From Verrucomicrobia bacterium UBA3214 (lineage in GTDB: Bacteria > Verrucomicrobiota > Kiritimatiellia > RFP12 > UBA1067): a stretch of DNA of 6,236 bases. Both the position numbers and the translations under genes were made by a program. How positions within the stretch are numbered: the first letter of the stretch is position 1; each line of letters starts with the position of its first letter. This document shows, one piece after another, positions 1-6,227 of the stretch. The notes beneath the pieces are model-generated. The model had not been told where the DNA came from. It ran no database searches and worked only from the letters and a program-made list of their open reading frames with translations. The DNA lies in NCBI GenBank assembly GCA_002363575.1, contig DEWI01000096.1, positions 1 through 6,236 on the forward strand. The letters are read 5' to 3'.

Positions 1-1190
1 TGCTCGTCGATCACGACACGCAGGTTCTTTCCCATGCCGACTGGATCGTGGAGCTCGGTCCTGGTGCCGGCGCGAAGGGCGGACGCCTTGTCGCGGAGGG
101 AACGGTGAAAGAGATCGCGAAGAATCCCAAATCGCAGATAGGACCATTTTTAGCCACAAAGAACACAAAGAGCGCAAAGGAGGAATCTCTGCGTCCTCTG
201 CGTTCTTTGCGGCAAAAAGATACAGAAATCAATCTCTCCACTTCGGCGATTCACACCGTGCAACCCCTTGAGGTGTCGTTCCCGAAGGGCAAGCTTTCGG
301 TCGTGACGGGCGTTTCGGGAAGCGGCAAGACCACGCTGATTCTTGAAAGCCTCGTGCCGGGACTTGCCGCGCAGATCGGGAAACACGCGCTCCCCACGCA
401 CGTCCGCGCGCTTTCTGCGCCCGGCATCGCGCAGGCGAAGCTCATCGACGCGACGCCGATCGGCATCAACATCCGCTCGACCGTTGCGACATACGCGAAC
501 GTCCATGACGAGCTGCGCAAGATCTATGCCCGCACGACGGACGCAAAGGAGCGCGGCTACAAGGCGGGCGATTTCTCGTACAACACGGGCGCGCTGCGCT
601 GCCCGACCTGCGACGGCACGGGCGAGATCAACCTCGACGTCCAGTTCCTGCCGGATGTCGATATTCCCTGCCCCGACTGCCGCGGTGTGCGCTACGCGAA
701 GGCGGCGTTTGCCGTCAAGCGCAAGGGCGTATCGCTCCCCGAGCTGATGGCGATGAGCGTCGACGAGGCGCTTGTGGCCTGCGCGGACTTGCCCATCGTC
801 AAGAGCCGTCTTCAGACGCTCCACGACATCGGACTCGGCTATCTCACGCTGGGCGAGGAGACGCCGGGGCTTTCCGGCGGCGAGGCGCAGCGGCTCAAGC
901 TCGCGAGCGAGATGGGGCGCGGACAGGGCGACACGGTTTTCGTCTTCGACGAACCGACGATAGGGCTTCATCCGCTCGACGTGCGCACGCTGATGGACGT
1001 GTTCCGCCACCTGATCGGCAACGGCGCCACCGTGATCGTGATCGAACACGATCTTGACGTCATCCGCTCCGCCGACTGGATTGTGGATATGGGCCCCGGC
1101 GGCGGCAAAGACGGCGGCCGCATCGTCGCCGCCGGCACGCCATCCGAAATCAAATCCTGCGCCCAAAGCGTAACCGGGCGGTACTTGTGA
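1..1190 (+). CDS. uvrA: UvrA-type excinuclease ABC subunit A, C-terminal part (5' end outside window)
   Basis: UvrA-family ATPases form the dimeric damage sensor of nucleotide excision repair in the cytoplasm. The reading frame is open from base 3 and gives 395 visible residues, counted here from the codon at 3. Residues 1-50 are the end of the first ATPase domain, with an H-loop (LVDHD) and GPGAGAKGG. Residues 51-75 are a repeat-derived linker. The second ATPase domain has Walker A GVSGSGKTT (103-111), a zinc module C200-x2-C203-x19-C223-x2-C226, signature LSGGEAQ (290-296), Walker B D316/E317 and H-loop H349, and ends normally in TGRYL. The stretch after Walker A reads IDATPIGINIRSTVATY where classical UvrA has [17 protein letters not shown], so this may be a divergent UvrA paralogue rather than the housekeeping protein; the missing N-terminal half would decide. 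UvrA-fold ATPase identity is secure; the symbol is less so. Confidence 0.9.
   Translation, partial: LVDHDTQVLSHADWIVELGPGAGAKGGRLVAEGTVKEIAKNPKSQIGPFLATKNTKSAKEESLRPLRSLRQKDTEINLSTSAIHTVQPLEVSFPKGKLSVVTGVSGSGKTTLILESLVPGLAAQIGKHALPTHVRALSAPGIAQAKLIDATPIGINIRSTVATYANVHDELRKIYARTTDAKERGYKAGDFSYNTGALRCPTCDGTGEINLDVQFLPDVDIPCPDCRGVRYAKAAFAVKRKGVSLPELMAMSVDEALVACADLPIVKSRLQTLHDIGLGYLTLGEETPGLSGGEAQRLKLASEMGRGQGDTVFVFDEPTIGLHPLDVRTLMDVFRHLIGNGATVIVIEHDLDVIRSADWIVDMGPGGGKDGGRIVAAGTPSEIKSCAQSVTGRYL
147..219. repeat. Palindromic repeat pair inside uvrA (arms A and A')
   Basis: Two copies of the 27-base core face each other: A at 153-179 (forward) and A' at 187-213 (reverse), separated by a 7-base loop. 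The arms match at 21 of 27 positions, and all six differences are transitions. Flanking runs extend the palindrome (TTTTTAGCC at 147-155 against GGCAAAAAG at 211-219). It is translated in the uvrA frame without a stop, giving residues such as TKNTKSAKEE and SLRPLRSLRQ between the two ATPase domains. Confidence 0.9.
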
Positions 1191-1193
1191 GAG

Positions 1194-1220
1194 CTTTGCG
1201 TCCTTTGCGTTCTTTGCGGC
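1194..1220 (-). repeat. GCAAAG-type dispersed repeat, copy B (reverse)
   Basis: The 27 bases begin CTTTGCGTCC and end TTCTTTGCGGC. They are the exact reverse complement of copy C at 1317-1343, 27 of 27. The copy starts three bases after the uvrA stop codon and is followed by an A-rich run. Together with C it could form a 27-bp stem around a 96-base loop. Confidence 0.92.
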
Positions 1221-1243
1221 AAAAACAAAAAAAGAAAAAGACA

Positions 1244-1306
1244 ATGAACAGGAAAGATTTCATCAAGGAAGTGGAGAGGCTGAAAGTGGCTCGGCCTGCT
1301 TGGTAG
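1244..1306 (+). other. Possible vestigial 20-codon ORF between repeats B and C
   Basis: An ATG at 1244 opens a frame of 20 residues beginning MNRKDFIKEVERLKV and ending at TAG 1304-1306. I do not recognise it and see no convincing ribosome binding site. It lies in the same frame as the GxxExxY gene downstream, with the TAG and a later TGA in between, so it may be a leftover of an older gene in the loop between the perfect inverted repeats. It could equally be chance. Confidence 0.15.
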
Positions 1307-1316
1307 ATGCTGTTTA

Positions 1317-1343
1317 GCCGCAAAGAACGCAAAGGACGCAAAG
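1317..1343 (+). repeat. GCAAAG-type dispersed repeat, copy C (forward)
   Basis: This 27-base core begins GCCGCAAAGAACGCAAAGG and consists of three GCAAAG units spaced 9 bases apart. It is a perfect inverted match to copy B and matches copy D at 24 of 27 positions. It lies just upstream of the original ribosome binding site of the GxxExxY gene. Confidence 0.92.
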
Positions 1344-1347
1344 AATT

Positions 1348-1417
1348 AAAGGAGTCGATGATGACAGATTTTGATGCAAACATGATTTGAGACAAACTCC
1401 GACAGATAGCATATGAC
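1348..1417 (+). pseudogene. Detached original 5' end of the GxxExxY gene: RBS, ATG and in-frame TGA
   Basis: AAAGGAG at 1348-1354 is followed by two adjacent ATGs at 1358 and 1361, the second at ideal spacing. Translation gives MMTDFDANMI and then TGA at 1388-1390. The same frame continues as DKLRQIAYD directly into the first codon of the remaining GxxExxY frame at 1418. This segment aligns in style with the leading helix that precedes the GxxExxY motif in the family. A single substitution such as CGA to TGA would explain the break. An intact gene would have coded for 126 residues. Confidence 0.7.
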
Positions 1418-1738
1418 TTGCATGTTTATCTTGGTGTCGGGTATCTTGAAAAAGTGTACGAAAATGGTTTGGCGCACAGATTGTCCAAAGCCGGAATGAG
1501 GGTGCAATCTCAAGTGCCGATTCAAGTCGTAGATGAAGATGGCTTTGTGATTGGCGAGTATGTTGCCGATTTGATTGTAGAAGGGATAGTTGTCGAGCTT
1601 AAGGCGGTTTCGACACTCCTGCCAATTCATGTTGCTCAGCTTCTTAATTATCTGAAAGCAATGAAATTGGAGCATGGTATGCTCATAAACTTTGGCTCGG
1701 AGAAGTTTCAGTGCAAGAAAGTTGTGAAACGGCTTTGA
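1418..1738 (+). CDS. GxxExxY family protein (PD-(D/E)XK nuclease-like), probably N-terminally disrupted
   Basis: The defining motif is visible as GYLEKVY (codons 1439-1459). It is followed by a nuclease-like core: Asp in VADLIVEG (codon 1568) and the E-x-K of VELKAV (codons 1595 and 1601), then the family's PIHVAQLLNYL and INFG segments. I recognise this as the GxxExxY family (TIGR04256 / PDDEXK_3); its biological role is not established. In-frame TGA at 1388 separates this frame from its RBS and ATG, and the only remaining in-frame start is TTG at 1418, with no ribosome binding site, leaving 106 residues and removing the leading helix. It may therefore be untranslated. All other genes here stop at TGA, so readthrough is unlikely. 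Composition is AT-richer than the neighbours. Repeat copies C and D flank it closely. Confidence 0.75.
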   Translation: MHVYLGVGYLEKVYENGLAHRLSKAGMRVQSQVPIQVVDEDGFVIGEYVADLIVEGIVVELKAVSTLLPIHVAQLLNYLKAMKLEHGMLINFGSEKFQCKKVVKRL

Positions 1739-1740
1739 TC

Positions 1741-1767
1741 CTTTGCGCTCTTTGCATTCTTTGCGGC
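1741..1767 (-). repeat. GCAAAG-type dispersed repeat, copy D (reverse)
   Basis: The 27-base core reads CTTTGCGCTC at its start and ends TTCTTTGCGGC, then TAAAG. Its reverse complement differs from copy C at three positions. It lies between the GxxExxY stop codon and the tag start codon, so it forms most of the immediate 5' leader of tag. Confidence 0.9.
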
Positions 1768-1784
1768 TAAAGAAACATAAGACC

Positions 1785-2381
1785 ATGAAAAAGAAGATAC
1801 GCTGCTCGTACTTCGAGCTGAACGACCTGGAGCGCGCGTACCACGACAAGGAGTGGGGGACGCCGTGCCGGAACGACCGCAAGCTCTTCGAGTACCTGAT
1901 GTACGAGGTGCTGCAGTGCGGCCTGAGCTGGGACACTATCATCCGGAAGCGCGCGGCGATACGCGCCGCGTTCGAGCGGTTCGACTTCGAGAAGATCGCC
2001 CGTTACGGGGATCGCGACATCGCGCGCGTTCTTGCCGTGCCGGGCATGATCCGTTCGAGGAGAAAGGTCGAGGCCATCATCCACGACGCGCAGCGCTTCA
2101 TCGCGCTCCGTCGCGAATGCGGCACCTTCTCGAAGTGGCTGTGGGCTTTTACGGACGGAAAGACGCTCCACAACCCCGACATCGCGAAGGCCGACGACTG
2201 GACCCCGCCCGCGCGCACGGAGCTTTCCGACCGCATCGCCGCCGGACTCAAGGCGCGCGGCTTCAAGTTTCTCGGTTCGGTGACGGTATATGCGTTCATG
2301 CAGTCCGTCGGGCTTGTCAACGACCACGCGCGTTTCTGCTTCCGCCGCAAGGAACTTGCCGATATGGCGAATGGCTCCTGA
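1785..2381 (+). CDS. tag: DNA-3-methyladenine glycosylase I
   Basis: Tag removes 3-methyladenine from alkylated DNA, starting base excision repair in the cytoplasm. The 198 residues match the E. coli enzyme (187 residues) along the whole length. YHDKEWGTP is near the start, EVLQCGLSW corresponds to the E. coli E38-W46 base-pocket segment (here E41 and W49), RGFKFLGSVTVYAFMQSVG comes late, and GLVNDH closes the core. The zinc ligands known from E. coli are all present: C7 and H20 at the N-terminus and the H-x3-C pair in NDHARFC. ATG 1785 is chosen because homology starts there. The frame is open further upstream to 1743, but that part is only translated repeat D. There is no good ribosome binding site and no convincing promoter in the leader, so transcription from upstream or initiation inside the repeat region is possible. 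Confidence 0.95.
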   Translation: MKKKIRCSYFELNDLERAYHDKEWGTPCRNDRKLFEYLMYEVLQCGLSWDTIIRKRAAIRAAFERFDFEKIARYGDRDIARVLAVPGMIRSRRKVEAIIHDAQRFIALRRECGTFSKWLWAFTDGKTLHNPDIAKADDWTPPARTELSDRIAAGLKARGFKFLGSVTVYAFMQSVGLVNDHARFCFRRKELADMANGS

Positions 2382-2404
2382 GAGCGCGGCCGCTTCCCCG
2401 CCAA

Positions 2405-2434
2405 CCGACAGCGCGCACGGTTTTTTGGTATAAT
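2405..2434 (+). promoter_or_regulatory. Sigma-70-like promoter for the DUF3857 protein, leaderless
   Basis: TATAAT at 2429-2434 is a perfect -10 box. CCGACA at 2405-2410, 18 bases upstream, is a partial -35 box. The start codon is at 2443, only eight bases after the -10 box, so transcription should begin at or within a base or two of the ATG. No ribosome binding site fits between them. The sequence between is ATACCGCC. Confidence 0.75.
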
Positions 2435-2442
2435 ATACCGCC

Positions 2443-5400
2443 ATGGAAAAGAAGAGAAAAGAAGAGGCAGCCATATTCGCGATATTCGCCGCCATAGCGG
2501 TGGCGGCAAGCGGCGCATCTCCGTTTCCCGAGGTGACGCGCGAACGATTCCCCGATGCCGACATGGTGCTGGTGGACAGTTTCGACGATGTGGCGTACAA
2601 TCCCGACGGAACGTATGTAAGCACGAACACCCAGACGATAAAGATACTGACCGAGAAGGGCAGGCGCGAAGAGTCGTCGATCGAGATGCGCTATTCCGCG
2701 CGGTACGGCAAAGCCGGCGTGGTCGAAGTCAAAGTGCTTGGCGAGGACGGGTCGGTGCGGACGGTCGATGTCGCCGCGACGACGAAGGAGATGACGGACA
2801 ATTCGTCCGAGAGCGAGAACATCTACGACCCGATGATGAAGCGCGTGGTCTGCGCGATACCTGGCGTGAAAGTCGGCGACACGCTCGTTTACAAGACGCG
2901 CCGGGAGAACTTCGCGTCGCGCATCAAGGACCAGTGGGCGGATCTCTTCGTGCTGGAATGGACCTGCCCCATCCTCAAGAGCGTGGTGAAAATAAAATCG
3001 CCCGCAGGGCGGCCGCTGAAATCGATGGCGCTGCGCAATCCCCTCGGCAATGTCGCGTACAAAGAGACGCCGCTTGCCGACGGCGGCGTCGAGCGCGTCT
3101 GGACGATGCTGGATTCTCCGCAGATGTTCCCGGAGCCCGATATGCCGCCGACGCACACGCAAGTCCAGAATCTGCGCGTATCGACGGCGTCGGACTGGAA
3201 GGAGATTTCCCGCTGGTATTGGGAGGTTTCGCTGCCGCATCTGGAGAAGACGAACGCCGCGATAACCAACAAAGTCGAGGAAATACGGGCCGCCGCGCAC
3301 GCCGCCGCGGCCCGCGAAGGGCGCGAGGCGACGCGCGAGGAACTGCTCGGCGCGATCTACAAGTGGGTCGCGCAGGAAATCCGCTACATGGGCCTTACGA
3401 TGGAAGACTCGTCGCCCGGCTACGCCCCCCACGACGTCGATATAACCTTCGAGAACCGCTACGGGGTCTGCCGCGACAAGGCGGCGCTGCTCGTCGCGAT
3501 GCTCAGGATAGCCGGTTTCGAGGCCTTCCCGGTGCTGATCCACGCCGGCGCGAAGATGGATCCCGACGTGCCGATGCCGTATTTCAACCATGCCATCGCC
3601 GCGGTCTCCGCCGAAGGGCTGGCGAACGCGCAGGGCGCAGAAAAGTACATTCTCATGGATCCGACTAACGAATCCAGCCGCGATCTGCTGCCTGCGTATC
3701 TCAGCGACAGGTCGTATCTCGTGGCGCGCGCCGACGGCGAGACGCTCCTGACGTCGCCGACGCCGCCGGCCGCCGGCAACGCCGTGAAGATTTCCAGCGA
3801 AGCGACGCTCGACGCCGCCGGCGTGATGCTGCTGCAAAGCCGGCTTTCGATGAGCGGCATCAACGACAACATATACCGCCAGGTGCTGCTGCGGCGCAAG
3901 CCGGAGGCGCGGCGCAAGCTTTTCGAGCGCCAGCTCTCGCTTCTGGCGAGCGGCGCGGAGCTTCTCGATCTCGAAATAACCCCGGAGAATCTCCAGGATA
4001 CGGCAAAGCCGCTGGAAATCCGTCTTTCCGCGCGTCTTCCCGAAGCGCTCGTGAAGGGGGAGACGCGCAGCGAGCTTCTCGCTCCGCTGCTTTCGCGGGT
4101 CTTCGGAGCGGCGAACTGGCTGCTCGACGGCAAGACGTCTCTCGATACGCGCAAATATCCCCTCGTCGTGGATTCGACGGCGATGGTGGAAGAGGAGCTG
4201 CGCGTCAAGTCCGGAGATACGCTCGGCAAGGCGCTTTCCCTGCCGCCGGACATAGCGATCGCGGGGCCGTATTCGTACGAGCGCGCGTGCAGCGCCGGAG
4301 AAGGGGAGCTGACGATGCGCAGGCGACTTGCGGTGAACGCGGTGGAGTTCTCGCCCGAGGCGTACCGCGAGACGCGCGAACGCATCAAGGAAGTGGAGGC
4401 GGCCGAGCGCAGGCGCGCGGTATTCGCGAAGAACCGCTTCGCCGGCGCGAACGCGCGCGTCTATCTCGACAAGGAGGAGGTGTGGGTGGCCTCGCCGTTC
4501 GACTGGGTGGTGACGAACACGGTGCGCGAGCAAGTCCTCACCTACGACGGCAAGAAGAAGCTCGCCGAGCTTAAGTTCTCCTACAACCCGACATGGAAGA
4601 ACGTGGAGCTGGTCTCGGCCGTGGTATCGAATCGTAGCGGGAAGGTTTCGCGCATCTCCCCGCACGAAATCAACGTCTTCGACTGCACGTGGGCGGCGGC
4701 GGCGCCGCGCTATCCCGCCTCGAAGAGCCTCATAGTCAATCTCCCGGGCGTTGAAGTCGGCAGCGTGATCGAATACGTCGTCGCGACGACGATAACGAAC
4801 GCCCCGGCCGCGTTCTACGGCAAATGGGATTTCGACGCGCTCGAGCCGACGGACAAAATCACGCTCGTGCTGAATGGCGAAGAGAAGACGGTCGAATATC
4901 CACACGTCGTGCCTTCCGAGCCGCTCACGGCCGACGGCGACCTCTGGCGCGACCGCCTCGTCGTCAGCTCCAACGATTTCAGCGTGGCAGCGCGCTCTCT
5001 TCGCGTCGCCGCCGGCGTGGAAGGCTACGAATGGCGCGGCGAGGGCGCGGCGCCATGGGGCGCGACGGCGCGCTCCATCCGCGACTGGATGGCGAAGAAC
5101 GTGCGTCTCGCCGGCCCTTCGCTGTACGAAGCGCCGCTCGCCGCGCAGCTCACGCCGGTGGAGACGATCCTGAAGGAGCGCTACGCATGCCGCCTCGACT
5201 ATATAAGGACCATGTGCGCGCTGATGAAAGGCGCCGGGCTGGACGCGGATATCGTCTTCGCTTCTCTGGACGCCGGCGAAGCGAGCGCGCTGCGCCGCCG
5301 CGATATGTACGAAAAGCCGAACGTGCGGGCGTTCTCGCAGCCGCTTTGCCGCGTTCGCCAGCGCATATGCGGTTTTCTCTGGTGGGGCGAAGACCGCGTA

Positions 5401-6201
5401 TTCTACTACGGGACGGAAAACGAATATTCCCAGCCGGGCACGAGCGGCTACGAAGGTTCGCATTTCTTCGATGCTTTCGAAGAATCCTTCGGCGTCGTGG
5501 AGCCGGCCGGCCCGGAGCTGGCCTCTTCTTCGGAATCGCACTCCACAATATACGTGCGCGAAAACGGCGCGATCGATATCGACTGCGAGCGCATCGTGCG
5601 CGGCGGCGGCGTCGCCGCGTTCCGCAAGGAATACGCCGAGATGCTTCCGGAGGAGCGCTCGCGCCACTACCAGGAGCTGCTTGGCGGCATTTCGCAGGGC
5701 GCGACGGCTACGCAGCCTCTCCAGACCGACACGGAGGGCTACCCGGCGACGCTGCGCTTCAGCGCTTTCGTGCCGGATTACGCCATCGTCGCCGGCGACA
5801 TGCTGACGATCTCGCTTCCGGCGTTCTACGAGCAGCTTTTCCCGATCGTCGGCGCGAATCGCGCCAACCCCGTAGGGATCGACGCGGCGAATGACGCCGT
5901 AACGACCGTCCGCGTAGTCTTCCCGGAGGGCTACACGCAGTTCGAGCATGTCCCCGAAGGCTACGAATTCGCAGATCCCGTCGCCGGCGACAAATGGTAC
6001 AGCCACACCGTCGAGACGTCGCGCGAAGAAATCGCCGGTCCCGACGGCAAGAAGACGCAGCGCCTCGTCGCGGAAATCCGCCGCGTGCGCCACAAGTCGC
6101 CGTACGCCTTCCTGCCGCGCGGATATTCGGCGCTTCTTCGCGACTGGTCGCGGATCGGCTCGGAGCGCTCCGGGCGCACGATTTCCGTGCGCGTGCATTG
6201 A
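2443..6201 (+). CDS. Secreted DUF3857 / transglutaminase-like protein with duplicated module
   Basis: This 1252-residue protein starts with a basic MEKKRK stretch and a hydrophobic Ala/Ile-rich segment ending near ASGA (about residue 25), read as a signal peptide, so it is probably periplasmic or exported. Module 1 has a DUF3857 domain (about 40-205, with IPGVKVG at 139-145), a transglutaminase-like core (about 270-415) with C343 in NRYGVCRDKAALL, H383 in YFNHA and D406 in LMDPTNE, and a mostly beta C-terminal part (about 440-650). Module 2 repeats this order: DUF3857-like (about 672-830, LPGVEVG at 767-773), a transglutaminase-fold segment (from about W882) and a C-terminal part (about 1015-1252). 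In module 2 the Cys position is R917, and the His and Asp equivalents are missing. The substrate is unknown; the fold could serve amide-bond cleavage, crosslinking or binding only. The start is set by the promoter eight bases upstream. Confidence 0.88.
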   Translation: MEKKRKEEAAIFAIFAAIAVAASGASPFPEVTRERFPDADMVLVDSFDDVAYNPDGTYVSTNTQTIKILTEKGRREESSIEMRYSARYGKAGVVEVKVLGEDGSVRTVDVAATTKEMTDNSSESENIYDPMMKRVVCAIPGVKVGDTLVYKTRRENFASRIKDQWADLFVLEWTCPILKSVVKIKSPAGRPLKSMALRNPLGNVAYKETPLADGGVERVWTMLDSPQMFPEPDMPPTHTQVQNLRVSTASDWKEISRWYWEVSLPHLEKTNAAITNKVEEIRAAAHAAAAREGREATREELLGAIYKWVAQEIRYMGLTMEDSSPGYAPHDVDITFENRYGVCRDKAALLVAMLRIAGFEAFPVLIHAGAKMDPDVPMPYFNHAIAAVSAEGLANAQGAEKYILMDPTNESSRDLLPAYLSDRSYLVARADGETLLTSPTPPAAGNAVKISSEATLDAAGVMLLQSRLSMSGINDNIYRQVLLRRKPEARRKLFERQLSLLASGAELLDLEITPENLQDTAKPLEIRLSARLPEALVKGETRSELLAPLLSRVFGAANWLLDGKTSLDTRKYPLVVDSTAMVEEELRVKSGDTLGKALSLPPDIAIAGPYSYERACSAGEGELTMRRRLAVNAVEFSPEAYRETRERIKEVEAAERRRAVFAKNRFAGANARVYLDKEEVWVASPFDWVVTNTVREQVLTYDGKKKLAELKFSYNPTWKNVELVSAVVSNRSGKVSRISPHEINVFDCTWAAAAPRYPASKSLIVNLPGVEVGSVIEYVVATTITNAPAAFYGKWDFDALEPTDKITLVLNGEEKTVEYPHVVPSEPLTADGDLWRDRLVVSSNDFSVAARSLRVAAGVEGYEWRGEGAAPWGATARSIRDWMAKNVRLAGPSLYEAPLAAQLTPVETILKERYACRLDYIRTMCALMKGAGLDADIVFASLDAGEASALRRRDMYEKPNVRAFSQPLCRVRQRICGFLWWGEDRVFYYGTENEYSQPGTSGYEGSHFFDAFEESFGVVEPAGPELASSSESHSTIYVRENGAIDIDCERIVRGGGVAAFRKEYAEMLPEERSRHYQELLGGISQGATATQPLQTDTEGYPATLRFSAFVPDYAIVAGDMLTISLPAFYEQLFPIVGANRANPVGIDAANDAVTTVRVVFPEGYTQFEHVPEGYEFADPVAGDKWYSHTVETSREEIAGPDGKKTQRLVAEIRRVRHKSPYAFLPRGYSALLRDWSRIGSERSGRTISVRVH

Positions 6202-6227
6202 CGGCATCGCTGTTGTTTTGATATAAT
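6198..6227 (+). promoter_or_regulatory. Promoter for the next gene downstream
   Basis: TTGACG at 6198-6203 and TATAAT at 6222-6227 are separated by 18 bases, a strong sigma-70-like pair. The -35 box overlaps the TGA stop (6199-6201) of the preceding gene. The -10 box is followed by TCCGCCGTA up to the window edge, resembling the ATACCGCC-ATG arrangement at 2435-2445. I infer that a start codon lies at or just beyond the edge. Confidence 0.75.

Larger units (their letters stand above)
1313..1771 (+). mobile_element. Candidate repeat-bounded unit carrying a GxxExxY gene
   Basis: Two inward-facing copies of the repeat (C at 1317-1343 and D at 1741-1767, both with an added TTTA outside the GCC end) bracket a single small gene. 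The ribosome binding site begins a few bases inside C, and the stop codon is two bases before D, so almost nothing else lies between the ends. The interior is AT-richer than its neighbours (26 of 60 G/C at 1441-1500 against 41 of 60 at 601-660). I see no transposase and no clear target-site duplication. The mobile-unit reading is inference from architecture and composition. Confidence 0.45.

Noticed and set aside
150..1244. Long minus-strand frame opposite uvrA
   Set aside because: Same antisense effect. The only recognisable parts are translated repeat copies at its two ends; the + strand has all UvrA motifs.
1388..1390. Recoded TGA (sense codon or selenocysteine) in the GxxExxY gene
   Set aside because: All four genes in the window terminate with TGA, and the family has no known selenocysteine at this point; a nonsense mutation is simpler.
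147..1771. CRISPR array
   Set aside because: The repeats are irregularly spaced, in both orientations, partly inside a gene, and have no uniform spacers or cas genes.
1743..1784. Upstream extension of tag giving a start such as MRSLHSLRLKKHK
   Set aside because: These residues are translation of repeat D; Tag homology begins at ATG 1785 and the zinc ligand Cys falls at residue 7, close to Cys4 in E. coli.
2403..2426. Rho-independent terminator after tag (AACCG / CGGTT stem with a T run)
   Set aside because: The stem is only five base pairs with a ten-base loop and overlaps the downstream promoter; too weak to call.
2317..6207. Very long open frame (1296 codons) on the minus strand opposite the DUF3857 gene
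   Set aside because: It is Arg/Ala/Val/His-rich low-information sequence, as expected from the antisense of a GC-rich gene. It has no recognisable domain, while the + strand shows clear DUF3857/transglutaminase motifs, a signal peptide and a promoter.
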